A stretch of DNA of 34,158 nucleotides from JAVBKP01 sp031553975 (GTDB lineage: Bacteria; Bacillota; Clostridia; Peptostreptococcales; Anaerovoracaceae), in the NCBI GenBank assembly GCA_031553975.1, contig JAVBKP010000144.1, positions 1-34,158 of the forward strand, in the 5' to 3' direction. Positions 1 through 7,751 of this stretch are shown one piece after another. The translations under genes were made by a program, and so were the position numbers. How positions within the stretch are numbered: the first letter of the stretch is position 1; every line of letters begins with the position of its first letter. A model generated the notes under the pieces. That model did no database searches. It was not told the DNA's origin and saw nothing but the letters and a program-made list of their open reading frames with translations.

Positions 1-184
1 CAGGTATTTTATAAAATCCACAATGCTCTGGATTTTCTACAAAGTAGGGTACGCTTTTAAACCACTCTTTGAAAAACCCTTGAATATTATTTTCTTGCTT
101 GGTGCTGGTATCGCTCCTTGCCGCCACGAATTTGAATAAAATATCCTCGATTAGCTCTTTTCTTACATTCTTGTCATAACTCAT
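1..184 (-). CDS. RocB-like M20-family peptidase, N-terminal part only
   Basis: This is the first 61 codons of a gene that runs off the left edge of the window. The start is the ATG at 184, with AAGGAG about 8 bases upstream. The translation begins MSYDKNVRKELIEDILFKF and continues to a segment reading PYFVENPEHCGF. That resembles the beginning of RocB-type arginine-utilisation proteins, which are M20-family zinc peptidase/deacylase relatives. No catalytic residue lies in the visible part, so the call rests on this short N-terminal similarity. It starts 16 bases after the stop of the aminotransferase gene on the same strand, so the two are probably one amino-acid catabolic operon. Confidence 0.5.
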   Translation of the reverse strand, partial: MSYDKNVRKELIEDILFKFVAARSDTSTKQENNIQGFFKEWFKSVPYFVENPEHCGFYKIP

Positions 185-200
185 AATTTTGCTCCTTTTC

Positions 201-1376
201 TTAATCTAGCTTGTCAACAGCAATCTTCATTTTTTCCACTGCCTCTTCCACATCTTCGTACTTTCTGCAATAGGCAAGACGAATGTGACCTTTTCCATAA
301 GTACCAAAAGACGGTCCAGGAACGCCTACAACGCCCGCTTCTTCTATTAGATAGTTGCAGAAATCTGTTTCGCTCATTCCCAATGCACTAATGTCTGGGA
401 ATGCATAAAACGCGCCTTTTGGTTTTAGCATGCGAAGTCTTTCAATTTTTTGAATACCTTCAAACATACAGTCCCTGCGTCTTTTAAATTCAGTTACCAT
501 GGCATTAATATACTCATCACCATACTTGAAAGCTTCAACTGCGCCGTATTGGGCAAAAGCCGTAGCACAAGTAGACATGTTTTGATGCACTTTGTTTATG
601 TACTTGATCATATGAGCAGGACCGATGACATATCCAATTCTCCAGCCTGTCATGGAGAAGGCTTTAGAGGCAGATTTTACAATAAGGGTGCGTTCTTTCA
701 TGCCTGGTAAACATGAGATGCTATAATGTTCACCTTCATATAAAAATTCATCATAGCACTCATCTGATATTACCAGTAAATCCTTTGCAATGGCAAGATC
801 AGCAATTTCAGCTAAATTTTCTTTGCTAAGTACATAACCTGTCGGGTTGTTAGGAGAATTAATGAGGAGAATCTTTGTCTTAGGTGAAATAGCCGCTTCC
901 AAATCTTCTATGCGTAGGGCCCAATTATGTTCCATTTTGACAGGAACTTCTACCAAGTTTACATTGGCAATTAGCGCCTGCTCGTAGTAGGCGGAGAAAA
1001 ACGGGCTGGACACTACGACTTCATCGCCCGGGTCTAAATAAGCTAGCATTATGGCTTGAATGGCCTCCGCAGCACCTGCCGTGACAGAGATTTCATTTTG
1101 GTAGTCAAATTCAATTCCAAACTTCCTCTTTTCTCTTTCCGCTATGGCAATACGAAGTTCTTCTATACCATTAATATCTACATAATGTACTTTTTGCTTG
1201 TCAAGAGCCACTTTAACTGCCTCTTTTGCAAAATCTGGGGAGTCAAAATCAGGTCTGCCCATTTCCATATGAATAACACGGTTTCCAGCCGCCTCTAGCT
1301 TATTTGCTTTTACAAATATTTCATAAAGACCACCAAAAGGCATTACTTCTAATCTTTTATTACAAGATCTTAGCAT
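201..1376 (-). CDS. Class I/II PLP-dependent aminotransferase
   Basis: A 391-residue fold-type I aminotransferase, of normal length for the family. It would move an amino group between an amino acid and a 2-oxoacid in the cytoplasm. Visible motifs are SPNNPTG around residues 174-180, the PLP-ring aspartate in SDECYDEF (D205), and SASKAFSMTGWRIGY with the Schiff-base lysine at K238; a C-terminal arginine in GHIRLAYCR probably binds the substrate carboxylate. The start at 1376 is fixed by AGGAGG about 9 bases upstream. It resembles the aspartate/aromatic aminotransferase branch, but substrate cannot be read from sequence. It precedes the rocB-like gene by 16 bases and shares a divergent, probably co-regulated promoter region with the MFS carrier. 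Confidence 0.9.
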   Translation of the reverse strand: MLRSCNKRLEVMPFGGLYEIFVKANKLEAAGNRVIHMEMGRPDFDSPDFAKEAVKVALDKQKVHYVDINGIEELRIAIAEREKRKFGIEFDYQNEISVTAGAAEAIQAIMLAYLDPGDEVVVSSPFFSAYYEQALIANVNLVEVPVKMEHNWALRIEDLEAAISPKTKILLINSPNNPTGYVLSKENLAEIADLAIAKDLLVISDECYDEFLYEGEHYSISCLPGMKERTLIVKSASKAFSMTGWRIGYVIGPAHMIKYINKVHQNMSTCATAFAQYGAVEAFKYGDEYINAMVTEFKRRRDCMFEGIQKIERLRMLKPKGAFYAFPDISALGMSETDFCNYLIEEAGVVGVPGPSFGTYGKGHIRLAYCRKYEDVEEAVEKMKIAVDKLD

Positions 1377-1420
1377 ATAAATTCCTCCTATTCTCTGACT
1401 ATAAAACGAATGGTAGTATT

Positions 1421-1435
1421 TGTATTTGTATACAT
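1421..1435. promoter_or_regulatory. Candidate operator, copy 1 (aminotransferase side)
   Basis: The 15-mer TGTATTTGTATACAT contains the palindrome TGTATACA (1427-1434). An identical 15-mer is at 1564-1578. This copy sits just downstream of the predicted start site of the minus-strand promoter at 1444-1471, where a bound repressor would block transcription. TTGTATACAA-like sites are typical of GntR-family regulators; no regulator gene is in the window. Confidence 0.5.
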
Positions 1436-1443
1436 TTAAGATT

Positions 1444-1471
1444 ATTATATCATAAACCCATGGTGTGTCAA
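1444..1471 (-). promoter_or_regulatory. Promoter of the aminotransferase operon
   Basis: On the minus strand there is a perfect TTGACA (-35, 1471-1466), a 16-base spacer and a perfect TATAAT (-10, 1449-1444). The predicted start site is near 1437, about 60 bases before the ATG at 1376. Confidence 0.7.
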
Positions 1472-1530
1472 CTGAAAAATGCAGAAAACTTGCTTCTAGA
1501 ACAATTTATTTAAAAAAGCTAAATAACTGA

Positions 1531-1558
1531 TTGACAAAAGAAAATTACATGATAGAAT
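1531..1558 (+). promoter_or_regulatory. Promoter of the MFS carrier gene
   Basis: TTGACA at 1531-1536, 16 bases, then TAGAAT at 1553-1558 (five of six matches to the -10 consensus). The predicted start site near 1565 falls inside the second copy of the shared 15-bp element. Confidence 0.6.
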
Positions 1559-1563
1559 GAAGG

Positions 1564-1578
1564 TGTATTTGTATACAT
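1564..1578. promoter_or_regulatory. Candidate operator, copy 2 (MFS side)
   Basis: Second exact copy of TGTATTTGTATACAT, with TGTATACA at 1570-1577, followed by a further TATACAT half. It overlaps the predicted transcription start of the MFS gene, mirroring copy 1 on the other side of the divergent region. Confidence 0.5.
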
Positions 1579-1634
1579 ATACATTATTGCATATGTAAAA
1601 CTCACTACGTGATAGTGATGTAAGGAGGATAATC

Positions 1635-2951
1635 ATGTTTCAGAGCGAACTAGAAAGGCGTACCGTCGGAAAAGTAACAAAGCGATTGGTGCCATACCTA
1701 TTTTTACTTTATGTAGTAGCATACATCGACCGTGCAAATGTAGGGTATGCAGCTCTCCAAATGAATACCGATTTAGGCCTTGATCCTAAAATTTTCGGTT
1801 TGTTAGCAGGCGTATTTTTTATAGGTTATTTTTTATTTGAAGTTCCTAGCAACATTCTTCTGCATCGTTTTGGTGCCCGAATTTGGATTGCAAGAATTAT
1901 GGTAACATGGGGCATTGTGGTTGTGCTTATTGCCACATCTCAAGATGCCAATCATCTATTTGTATTCAGATTTTTACTAGGATTTGCGGAGGCTGGATTC
2001 TTCCCAGGTATTGTGTTTTTCTTAACAAATTGGTTTAATGCAAAAAATTATGCTAAGATTATTGCTATGTTTATGGCGGCTATACCGTTTTCTTTCGTAA
2101 TTGGAGCACCACTTTCCACTTGGATTATGGATCACGTCAACTTTTTTGGCTGGGCCGGTTGGCGATGGATGTTCATATTAGAGGGTATTCCTGCGATTAT
2201 ACTAGGGTTTGTAACATTCTTTTATCTAACGGATACACCTGAAAAGGCAAAATGGCTCACAGATGAAGAGCGAAAATGGCTTGTGGATAGTCTGAACGCA
2301 GAAAAGAAAAAAGATGTAGAATCTGGTAAAGCTGTAAGTAAAATGCAGGCTATCAAAGATCCAAGAGTATGGGTCTTGGCGCTAGTATACTTCCTATACA
2401 TGTCTACTTCACTTGGTGTTGGATTCTTCTTGCCTACAATCATTAAGGAACTTTCAATAACTTGGTCAGCTACACGAGTAGGGCTTACTATAGCAGTTCC
2501 ATACCTTGTCGCATGTTTTGTAATGTATTTCTACTCAAAACACTCGGATAAGACTGGAGAGCGTTGGTATCATACTGCATTACCGCTATTTGGGGCTTCA
2601 TTGATGATTTTACTATTAGGATTCTCCGATAGCACACTTATGTCACTTGTTTACTTATTTATATTCATTCCACTTATTTACATGCTGAATGCGCCATTTT
2701 GGGCAATTCCACCACTATATGTGACTGGACCGGCAGCGGCTGTAGGTATAGCTTGGATTAACTCAGTAGGTGGACTTGGAGGTTTTGTAGGACCATATGT
2801 ACAGGGTTTCTTAAAAACTGCCACAGGTGGACCACAAGTGGGTTACTTCGTTACAGCCGCCTACGCATGCCTATGCGCTATTATCTTACTGATGTTAAGA
2901 CATAGTCATAAAAAAAGAGAAAAAGCAGAAGTAGGTAAAGCAAAAGCTTGA
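1635..2951 (+). CDS. MFS transporter, anion:cation symporter (ACS) type
   Basis: A 438-residue inner-membrane carrier with about 12 predicted membrane segments. The first segment carries the ACS-type signature LYVVAYIDRANVGYA (around residues 25-40). The next conserved stretch, GYFLFEVPSNILLHRFGAR, corresponds to the MFS motif-A region. A basic central loop lies around residues 205-235. ACS carriers usually bring in organic anions such as aromatic acids, tartrate or hexuronates with protons; the substrate here is unknown. The start has AAGGAGG about 8 bases upstream. The gene is transcribed away from the aminotransferase gene and shares its candidate operator, so it probably imports something that operon degrades, or exports a product. 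A terminator follows. Confidence 0.88.
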   Translation: MFQSELERRTVGKVTKRLVPYLFLLYVVAYIDRANVGYAALQMNTDLGLDPKIFGLLAGVFFIGYFLFEVPSNILLHRFGARIWIARIMVTWGIVVVLIATSQDANHLFVFRFLLGFAEAGFFPGIVFFLTNWFNAKNYAKIIAMFMAAIPFSFVIGAPLSTWIMDHVNFFGWAGWRWMFILEGIPAIILGFVTFFYLTDTPEKAKWLTDEERKWLVDSLNAEKKKDVESGKAVSKMQAIKDPRVWVLALVYFLYMSTSLGVGFFLPTIIKELSITWSATRVGLTIAVPYLVACFVMYFYSKHSDKTGERWYHTALPLFGASLMILLLGFSDSTLMSLVYLFIFIPLIYMLNAPFWAIPPLYVTGPAAAVGIAWINSVGGLGGFVGPYVQGFLKTATGGPQVGYFVTAAYACLCAIILLMLRHSHKKREKAEVGKAKA

Positions 2952-2983
2952 TAGGCTGTCGTATAAAAACTAAAACTTCGTAC

Positions 2984-3018
2984 AAAAGAGAGCAACTGCA
3001 GTGCAGTCGCTCTCTTTT
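2984..3018. terminator. Bidirectional intrinsic terminator
   Basis: The arms 2984-3000 (AAAAGAGAGCAACTGCA) and 3002-3018 pair over 17 positions with one mismatch. A T run follows on the plus strand and a shorter one on the minus strand. It lies between two convergent genes, the MFS carrier and tryptophanase. Confidence 0.8.
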
Positions 3019-3032
3019 TCATTTGCTTTTAA

Positions 3033-4424
3033 TTATTTTTTTAGTGGCTCTAGCTTAGAAGTGAAGTGTCTTAATACTTTTGGCTCCCAAGTGATTTTAT
3101 ATCCGCCAACGGTAGATGCTTTTTTCATTACTGCGATTGTTGCTTCTGCTAACACGTCCATGTGTGATTGAGTGTATACCCTCCTTGGTACTGCAAATCT
3201 AGTGAATTCAAATTCTGACTCGATTTGTTTTCCAGTAACAGGGTCATTGCCCATCATGTATGAGCCGATATCGCAAGAACGGATTCCAGCTTCTTTGTAT
3301 AGCTCTACTGCCAATGCGTGAGCAGGGAATTCATAATATGGAATATGTGGAAGGATTTTCTTCGCATCCAAGAATATTGCGTGTCCCCCAGCAGGATACT
3401 GGAATGGAACGCCTGCTGCCTTAAGTTTTCCACCTAAGTACTCCATTTGTCCAACCCTATATTGTTGGAAGTGATAATCAATAGCTTCTTGAAGACCGAT
3501 AGCAAGTGCTTCTAAATCTCTTCCTGCAAGACCACCATAGGACAAGAATCCTTCATATGGAATAGTTCTAGCCTTTACTGTTTCCCAAAGCTCTTCATCA
3601 TCTTTAACCCCAATTAGGCCTCCCATGTTCACTAGACCGTCTTTTTTGGAACTCATATTGAATATAGAAGCATAACTAAACATCTCTTTAGCAATGGCTT
3701 TCATGTCTTTGTCTTTGTAGCCCTCTTCACGCTCTTTGATGAAGTAGCAGTTCTCAGCATATCTAGCGGCATCTATTAGCACAGGTATATTGTGTTTTTT
3801 CGCTAACTCTGCCGTAGCTTTGATGTTAGCCATAGATACAGGCTGACCACCGGCTGAGTTGTTAGTCACTGTGATGATTACAAGGCCACATTTGTCAGCG
3901 CCTTTTTCGTTAAGGATCTTTTCCATGCGCTCAACATCCATATTGCCTTTGAATGGATGGAAAAGTTCAGTGTCTAATGCTTCTCTAATAACGCAATCAA
4001 CTGCTTCTCCACCTGCAAGTTCAACGTGTGCACGAGTTGTATCAAAGTGCATGTTTGAAATACAGTACTTCCCTTTTTCTAGGAAAATAGGAAGTGTAAC
4101 TTTTTCAGCAGCACGCCCTTGGTGTACTGGCTGTATGAATTTATATCCGAATATCTCTTTTGCTGATTCTCTAAGGTTTGTTGCTCCTTGCGCACCAGCA
4201 TAGGCCTCATCACCTAACATAATGCCAGCCCATTGGTTTTGGCTCATTGCACCAGTACCGCTGTCTGTCAAAAGATCTATGTAGACATCTACAGAGTTCA
4301 GCCCAAATAGGTTGTAGTTTGCCTCTTTGATCTTCTGTTCTCTTTCTTCGCGGGTAGTCATACGAATTGGTTCTACCGCCTTGATTTTAAAAGGCTCTGC
4401 GAAATACTTTTCATTCACTGTCAT
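3033..4424 (-). CDS. tnaA: Tryptophanase (tryptophan indole-lyase)
   Basis: A 463-residue PLP enzyme that splits L-tryptophan into indole, pyruvate and ammonia. Visible family features are DLLTDSGTGAM and GDEAYAG, HQGR (101-104, phosphate contacts), NNSAGGQPVSMAN, DAARYAEN (D218, R221) and MSSKKDG with the PLP lysine probably K261. The close relative tyrosine phenol-lyase has an arginine in its SMERG segment that holds the phenol ring. Here the segment reads SCDIGSYMMG, and the C terminus EPKVLRHFT is also of tryptophanase type, which decides the call. I chose the ATG at 4424 because AGGAGGA lies 7 bases upstream; a 21-codon upstream extension has no such site. No TnaC-like leader was found. 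Confidence 0.9.
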   Translation of the reverse strand: MTVNEKYFAEPFKIKAVEPIRMTTREEREQKIKEANYNLFGLNSVDVYIDLLTDSGTGAMSQNQWAGIMLGDEAYAGAQGATNLRESAKEIFGYKFIQPVHQGRAAEKVTLPIFLEKGKYCISNMHFDTTRAHVELAGGEAVDCVIREALDTELFHPFKGNMDVERMEKILNEKGADKCGLVIITVTNNSAGGQPVSMANIKATAELAKKHNIPVLIDAARYAENCYFIKEREEGYKDKDMKAIAKEMFSYASIFNMSSKKDGLVNMGGLIGVKDDEELWETVKARTIPYEGFLSYGGLAGRDLEALAIGLQEAIDYHFQQYRVGQMEYLGGKLKAAGVPFQYPAGGHAIFLDAKKILPHIPYYEFPAHALAVELYKEAGIRSCDIGSYMMGNDPVTGKQIESEFEFTRFAVPRRVYTQSHMDVLAEATIAVMKKASTVGGYKITWEPKVLRHFTSKLEPLKK

Positions 4425-4577
4425 TTTTTGTCCTCCTATATTCAAATAGATTATAATGTGACTTTCTTCCAAGCCCAATGACAACATGTTAAATGCAATT
4501 TCATTGTATCATATTAAAAACAATCCTTCTACAAAAACTTTGCGGGAAAACTATATTTTTTATGTTCACATTTTTTG

Positions 4578-4606
4578 TTGACAATTTTAAATTTTCAGTA
4601 TATTAT
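4578..4606 (+). promoter_or_regulatory. Promoter of the metal-efflux operon
   Basis: TTGACA at 4578-4583, a 17-base spacer and TATTAT at 4601-4606. The predicted start site lies inside the operator at 4609-4632, so repression by steric block is expected. Confidence 0.75.
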
Positions 4607-4608
4607 GG

Positions 4609-4632
4609 ATATATGAACAACTATTCATATAT
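4609..4632. promoter_or_regulatory. ArsR/SmtB-type operator
   Basis: The inverted repeat ATATATGAA (4609-4617), six bases, TTCATATAT (4624-4632) has perfect 9-base arms. This is the form of site bound by ArsR/SmtB/CadC repressors. It lies between the promoter and the start of the arsR-type gene, so autoregulation is likely. Confidence 0.8.
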
Positions 4633-4652
4633 CGAAATGAGGTGAACAAAAA

Positions 4653-5009
4653 ATGGATAAAACCAGTCAGTGTTGCGGTTTAGCCCATATGCAAGAGGAC
4701 GAACTACATGCCATAAATGAAAAAATGCCACCAGAAGAGCAGTTGTATGATTTATCTGATTTTTTCAAAATCTTTGGTGACTCCACTAGAGTCAAAATAC
4801 TATTTGTTTTGAGTGAAGCAGAGGTTTGCGTATGTGATATTGCTACCATACTTGATATGACACAATCTGCTATTTCTCATCAACTTCGTGTGCTGAAAGC
4901 CAACAAACTTGTAAAATTCAGACGGGATGGGAAAACTATTTTTTATTCACTGGCAGATTCACATATACAAACGATTTTGAAGCAGGGATTAGAACACATT
5001 GAAGAATAG
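4653..5009 (+). CDS. ArsR/SmtB-family metal-sensing repressor (CadC-like)
   Basis: A 118-residue winged-helix repressor that would release DNA when it binds metal. Two metal sites of the family are visible. The alpha-3N (CadC-type) thiolate site has C7/C8 in the N-terminal arm and C59/C61 in EVCVCD. The alpha-5 (SmtB-type) site has D102, H104, H115 and E118, with the exact D-x-H-x10-H-x2-E spacing. The recognition helix is TQSAISHQLRVLKANKLV. Having both sites suggests sensing of Cd/Pb as well as Zn. It is the first gene of the operon, 11 bases before the P-type ATPase, with promoter and operator directly upstream. The start has GAGGTGAACAAAAA before the ATG. Confidence 0.9.
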   Translation: MDKTSQCCGLAHMQEDELHAINEKMPPEEQLYDLSDFFKIFGDSTRVKILFVLSEAEVCVCDIATILDMTQSAISHQLRVLKANKLVKFRRDGKTIFYSLADSHIQTILKQGLEHIEE

Positions 5010-5020
5010 GAGACAGCGTT

Positions 5021-7048
5021 ATGGAAAATAATAAAAATCAGCAGGAACTTTTTGAGATAAAATGTGGATGTTGTGGCGATCAGGAGAAGGATCATCATGG
5101 CCCAGACCATGATGATCACCATGACCACGATCATACTCACAACCATGAACACGCTTCTAATAAAATGATAATACCAAGGCTTGTAGTTGGTGGGCTTTTG
5201 CTAATTCTAGCTGTTGTTGCGCCACGGATTTTCTCATCAGGATTGATAGAACTCATATTGTACTTATCCGCTTTCTTGGTTGTAGGCTATGATATTGTTT
5301 GGTCTGCCATCCGAAATGTATTCAAAGGCCAAATGCTGGACGAAAATTTTTTAATGTGCATCGCGGCTATGGGAGCATTTGCCATAGGTGAGCACCCTGA
5401 GGGTGTGGCCGTAATGTTGTTTTACCAAGTGGGCGAGTATTTCCAAGACAGAGCCGTAGATAAATCTAAAAGGTCCATATCCGAACTGATGGACATCAGG
5501 CCTGATTATGCCAATGCACTACCCCATGATGCTGGGTCATCGGGGAATCCTTATTCATATGATGACTTTATTAAAATTTCTCCCGAAGAGCTTGAAATCG
5601 GTGATATCATTCTGATAAAGCCTGGTGAAAAAGTTCCGGTTGACGCAAAAATAATTATGGGTAACTCTACCGTTGATACTTCTGCTCTAACAGGAGAATC
5701 TCTACCAAGAGATGTAGGAGTAGGTTCTGATTTGCTCAGCGGTTCTGTGAATATTAACGGATTAATTGAAGCCAAAGTCTCAAAACCATTTAGTCAGTCC
5801 ACCGCTGCTAAAATTTTAGACTTAGTCCAAAACGCAGGGACACGAAAATCAAAATCTGAACAATTTATCACTAAATTTGCAAGATATTATACACCGGCTG
5901 TAGTAGGTGTGGCGGTTTTTCTTGCCATCGTTCCACCATTATTAATTCCTAATGCAGCGTTTCAAGATTGGCTCTACAGGGCTCTTACTTTCTTAGTTGT
6001 ATCCTGCCCTTGTGCCCTTGTCATATCTGTACCTTTGAGTTTTTTTGGTGGCATTGGTGGCGCATCAAAACACGGTATTCTGGTTAAAGGCGGGAACTAT
6101 TTAGAGGCTTTGTCTAGAGCAGAGACTGTAGTATTTGATAAAACAGGCACTCTTACAAAAGGTGTATTTAATGTAGCGAAAATATCTCCTGTAGGCATTG
6201 ATGAAGACGAACTTTTAAAAATTGCTGCCCATGCTGAGAATTTTTCCAATCACCCAATTTCTGTGTCTTTGCGAAAAGCCTACGGTAAAGATATAAATGT
6301 AGATACTATATCCAATGTAGAAGAAATCCCAGGTCATGGTATTAAAGCTAGCGTTGCGGGTAAGATTATCTTGGCAGGAAACGGCAAGTTGATGAGCTCT
6401 GCTGGACTTTCAGATAAAATAAAAGCGGCAGAAAATGAAATTGGCACCATAGTTCATATCGCCATAGAGAATATATATGCTGGTTATATTGTCATCTCTG
6501 ACGAGATTAAAACTGATGCGAAGTTGGCTATTTCCGATCTTAAAAAATTAGGTATTACCACTACGGTTATGCTCACAGGAGATGCTAAGAAAGTGGCTGA
6601 TCTTGTAGGCGCAGATTTAGGCCTTGACCAGATCTATTCTGAATTGCTTCCTGGGGATAAAGTAGATATCTCAGAGCAACTGTTGGCTAAAAAATCTGCA
6701 AAAGGAAGTTTACTATTTGTAGGTGACGGCATTAACGATGCTCCTGTGCTTGCTAGGGCAGATGTTGGTATTGCCATGGGTGGTGTAGGTTCTGATGCTG
6801 CCATTGAGGCAGCAGATATAGTGATTATGACAGATGAGCCTTCAAAGGTGGCCACTGCCATTAAAATCTCTAAACGCACCATTGCCATCGCTAACCAGAA
6901 CATAGCCTTTGCCTTAGGTGTAAAAGCCATTGTCTTGGCATTAAGCGCTTTCGGCTTTGCTTCTATGTGGATGGCCATATTTGCAGATGTTGGTGTTTCA
7001 ATATTGGCTGTGCTAAACGCCATTAGAGCATTGAATACAAAAGCATAA
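5021..7048 (+). CDS. cadA: Zn/Cd/Pb-exporting P1B-type ATPase (CadA/ZntA family)
   Basis: A 675-residue heavy-metal pump that exports divalent soft metals across the cytoplasmic membrane. It has TGES (224-227) in the actuator domain, the transport-site motif SCPC with C329 and C331, DKTGTLTK with phosphorylated D373, the SNHPIS nucleotide-binding histidine motif, MLTGD and GDGINDAP. Instead of the usual N-terminal HMA domain it has a short tail with CGCCG (residues 15-19) and a His/Asp-rich stretch (about 25-45). The start at 5021 has AGGAG upstream. Its upstream partner is a CadC-like repressor, which supports a Cd/Zn/Pb role over copper. No terminator is seen before the FMN-binding lipoprotein gene 68 bases downstream, so some readthrough is possible. 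Confidence 0.9.
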   Translation: MENNKNQQELFEIKCGCCGDQEKDHHGPDHDDHHDHDHTHNHEHASNKMIIPRLVVGGLLLILAVVAPRIFSSGLIELILYLSAFLVVGYDIVWSAIRNVFKGQMLDENFLMCIAAMGAFAIGEHPEGVAVMLFYQVGEYFQDRAVDKSKRSISELMDIRPDYANALPHDAGSSGNPYSYDDFIKISPEELEIGDIILIKPGEKVPVDAKIIMGNSTVDTSALTGESLPRDVGVGSDLLSGSVNINGLIEAKVSKPFSQSTAAKILDLVQNAGTRKSKSEQFITKFARYYTPAVVGVAVFLAIVPPLLIPNAAFQDWLYRALTFLVVSCPCALVISVPLSFFGGIGGASKHGILVKGGNYLEALSRAETVVFDKTGTLTKGVFNVAKISPVGIDEDELLKIAAHAENFSNHPISVSLRKAYGKDINVDTISNVEEIPGHGIKASVAGKIILAGNGKLMSSAGLSDKIKAAENEIGTIVHIAIENIYAGYIVISDEIKTDAKLAISDLKKLGITTTVMLTGDAKKVADLVGADLGLDQIYSELLPGDKVDISEQLLAKKSAKGSLLFVGDGINDAPVLARADVGIAMGGVGSDAAIEAADIVIMTDEPSKVATAIKISKRTIAIANQNIAFALGVKAIVLALSAFGFASMWMAIFADVGVSILAVLNAIRALNTKA

Positions 7049-7116
7049 TTTCATGTATAAAAACTTTCCTCTTGGAGAAACTGATTTTGCAAACTAAATT
7101 TAGGAGGAAATTAATT

Positions 7117-7632
7117 ATGAAAAAAATAGCTATGTTAGCGTTTGTATTAATTTTATCTATGACAGGTGCTGTAGCTTGTGCGGATAAAACCGATAACAAC
7201 GACAATAACAACAACAACAACAACAACGTTACTACAGATAGTGCTATCGATACGCCAACTGCAAAGTGGAAAGATGGTACTTATACAGGAGAAGTCTCTG
7301 CGGCAGACGAGAAAGGTTGGAAAGAGATGGCCACTGTAACTATCTCTGGTGATAAAATCACTTCTGTACAACTAAACTCAGTGAATACTGATACGGCCAA
7401 AGGCAATAAATTAGATTTATCAAAATCAGGTGAGTATAAAATGGTAGAGCAAGGCGGTGCTATGGCTCCTTGGCATGATCAAGTAAAAGCCCTCGAGGAT
7501 TATGTTGTAGCCAATCAAGGACTGGATGTCACCACCAATGCTGAAGGTAAGACTGATGCCATATCTGGTACCACCATTTCAGTAACTGGATTTGAACAAG
7601 CAATTGACAACGCTTTATCCAAAGCAAAATAG
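7117..7632 (+). CDS. FMN-binding-domain lipoprotein (PplA-like), first copy
   Basis: A 171-residue exported lipoprotein. The signal peptide ends in GAVAC with C21 as the likely lipidated residue; this lipobox is loose, with alanine at -3. An Asn-rich linker (about residues 27-37) encoded by an AAC repeat follows, then one FMN-binding domain from DGTYTGEV (53-60) to the C terminus. The flavinylation motif is DAISGTT, with T153 as the expected acceptor of FMN. In the known EET system such lipoproteins pass electrons across the cell wall. The start has AGGAGG 8 bases upstream; an upstream in-frame start at 7072 lacks a site. It pairs with the next gene, a paralogue. Confidence 0.85.
   Translation: MKKIAMLAFVLILSMTGAVACADKTDNNDNNNNNNNNVTTDSAIDTPTAKWKDGTYTGEVSAADEKGWKEMATVTISGDKITSVQLNSVNTDTAKGNKLDLSKSGEYKMVEQGGAMAPWHDQVKALEDYVVANQGLDVTTNAEGKTDAISGTTISVTGFEQAIDNALSKAK
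7195..7227 (+). repeat. AAC trinucleotide repeat within lipoprotein gene
   Basis: An AAC/AAT-rich run, with seven uninterrupted AAC units at 7207-7227, encodes the poly-Asn linker between the lipid anchor and the FMN-binding domain. Slippage here would change linker length in steps of one residue without breaking the frame. Confidence 0.8.
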
Positions 7633-7657
7633 CAAAATTAAATATTGTAATTATCTG

Positions 7658-7686
7658 TTGACAGGCGCACATTTTTGATGTAACAT
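7658..7686 (+). promoter_or_regulatory. Possible promoter of the second FMN lipoprotein gene
   Basis: TTGACA at 7658-7663, a 17-base spacer and TAACAT at 7681-7686 (four of six). The same stretch has an imperfect dyad (about 7665-7672 with 7692-7699) followed by a T-rich run, so it could also be a weak terminator for the upstream gene. Confidence 0.4.
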
Positions 7687-7751
7687 TGATGATGTGTGCT
7701 TGTTTATTTATTAACACTCTACACAAAATATCAAAAAGGAGGAATTTGAAA

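Noticed and set aside
3033..4424. Tyrosine phenol-lyase as the identity of the beta-eliminating lyase
   Set aside because: The arginine that binds the phenol ring in that enzyme is replaced by the DIGSYMMG segment, which matches tryptophanase.
4425..4487. In-frame 21-codon N-terminal extension of tryptophanase
   Set aside because: The ribosome site AGGAGGA lies inside it and directs the ATG at 4424; the longer start has none, and family proteins begin near the shorter start.
4425..4650. TnaC-type leader peptide upstream of tnaA
   Set aside because: I found no short frame with a ribosome site and a tryptophan codon ahead of tnaA on the minus strand.
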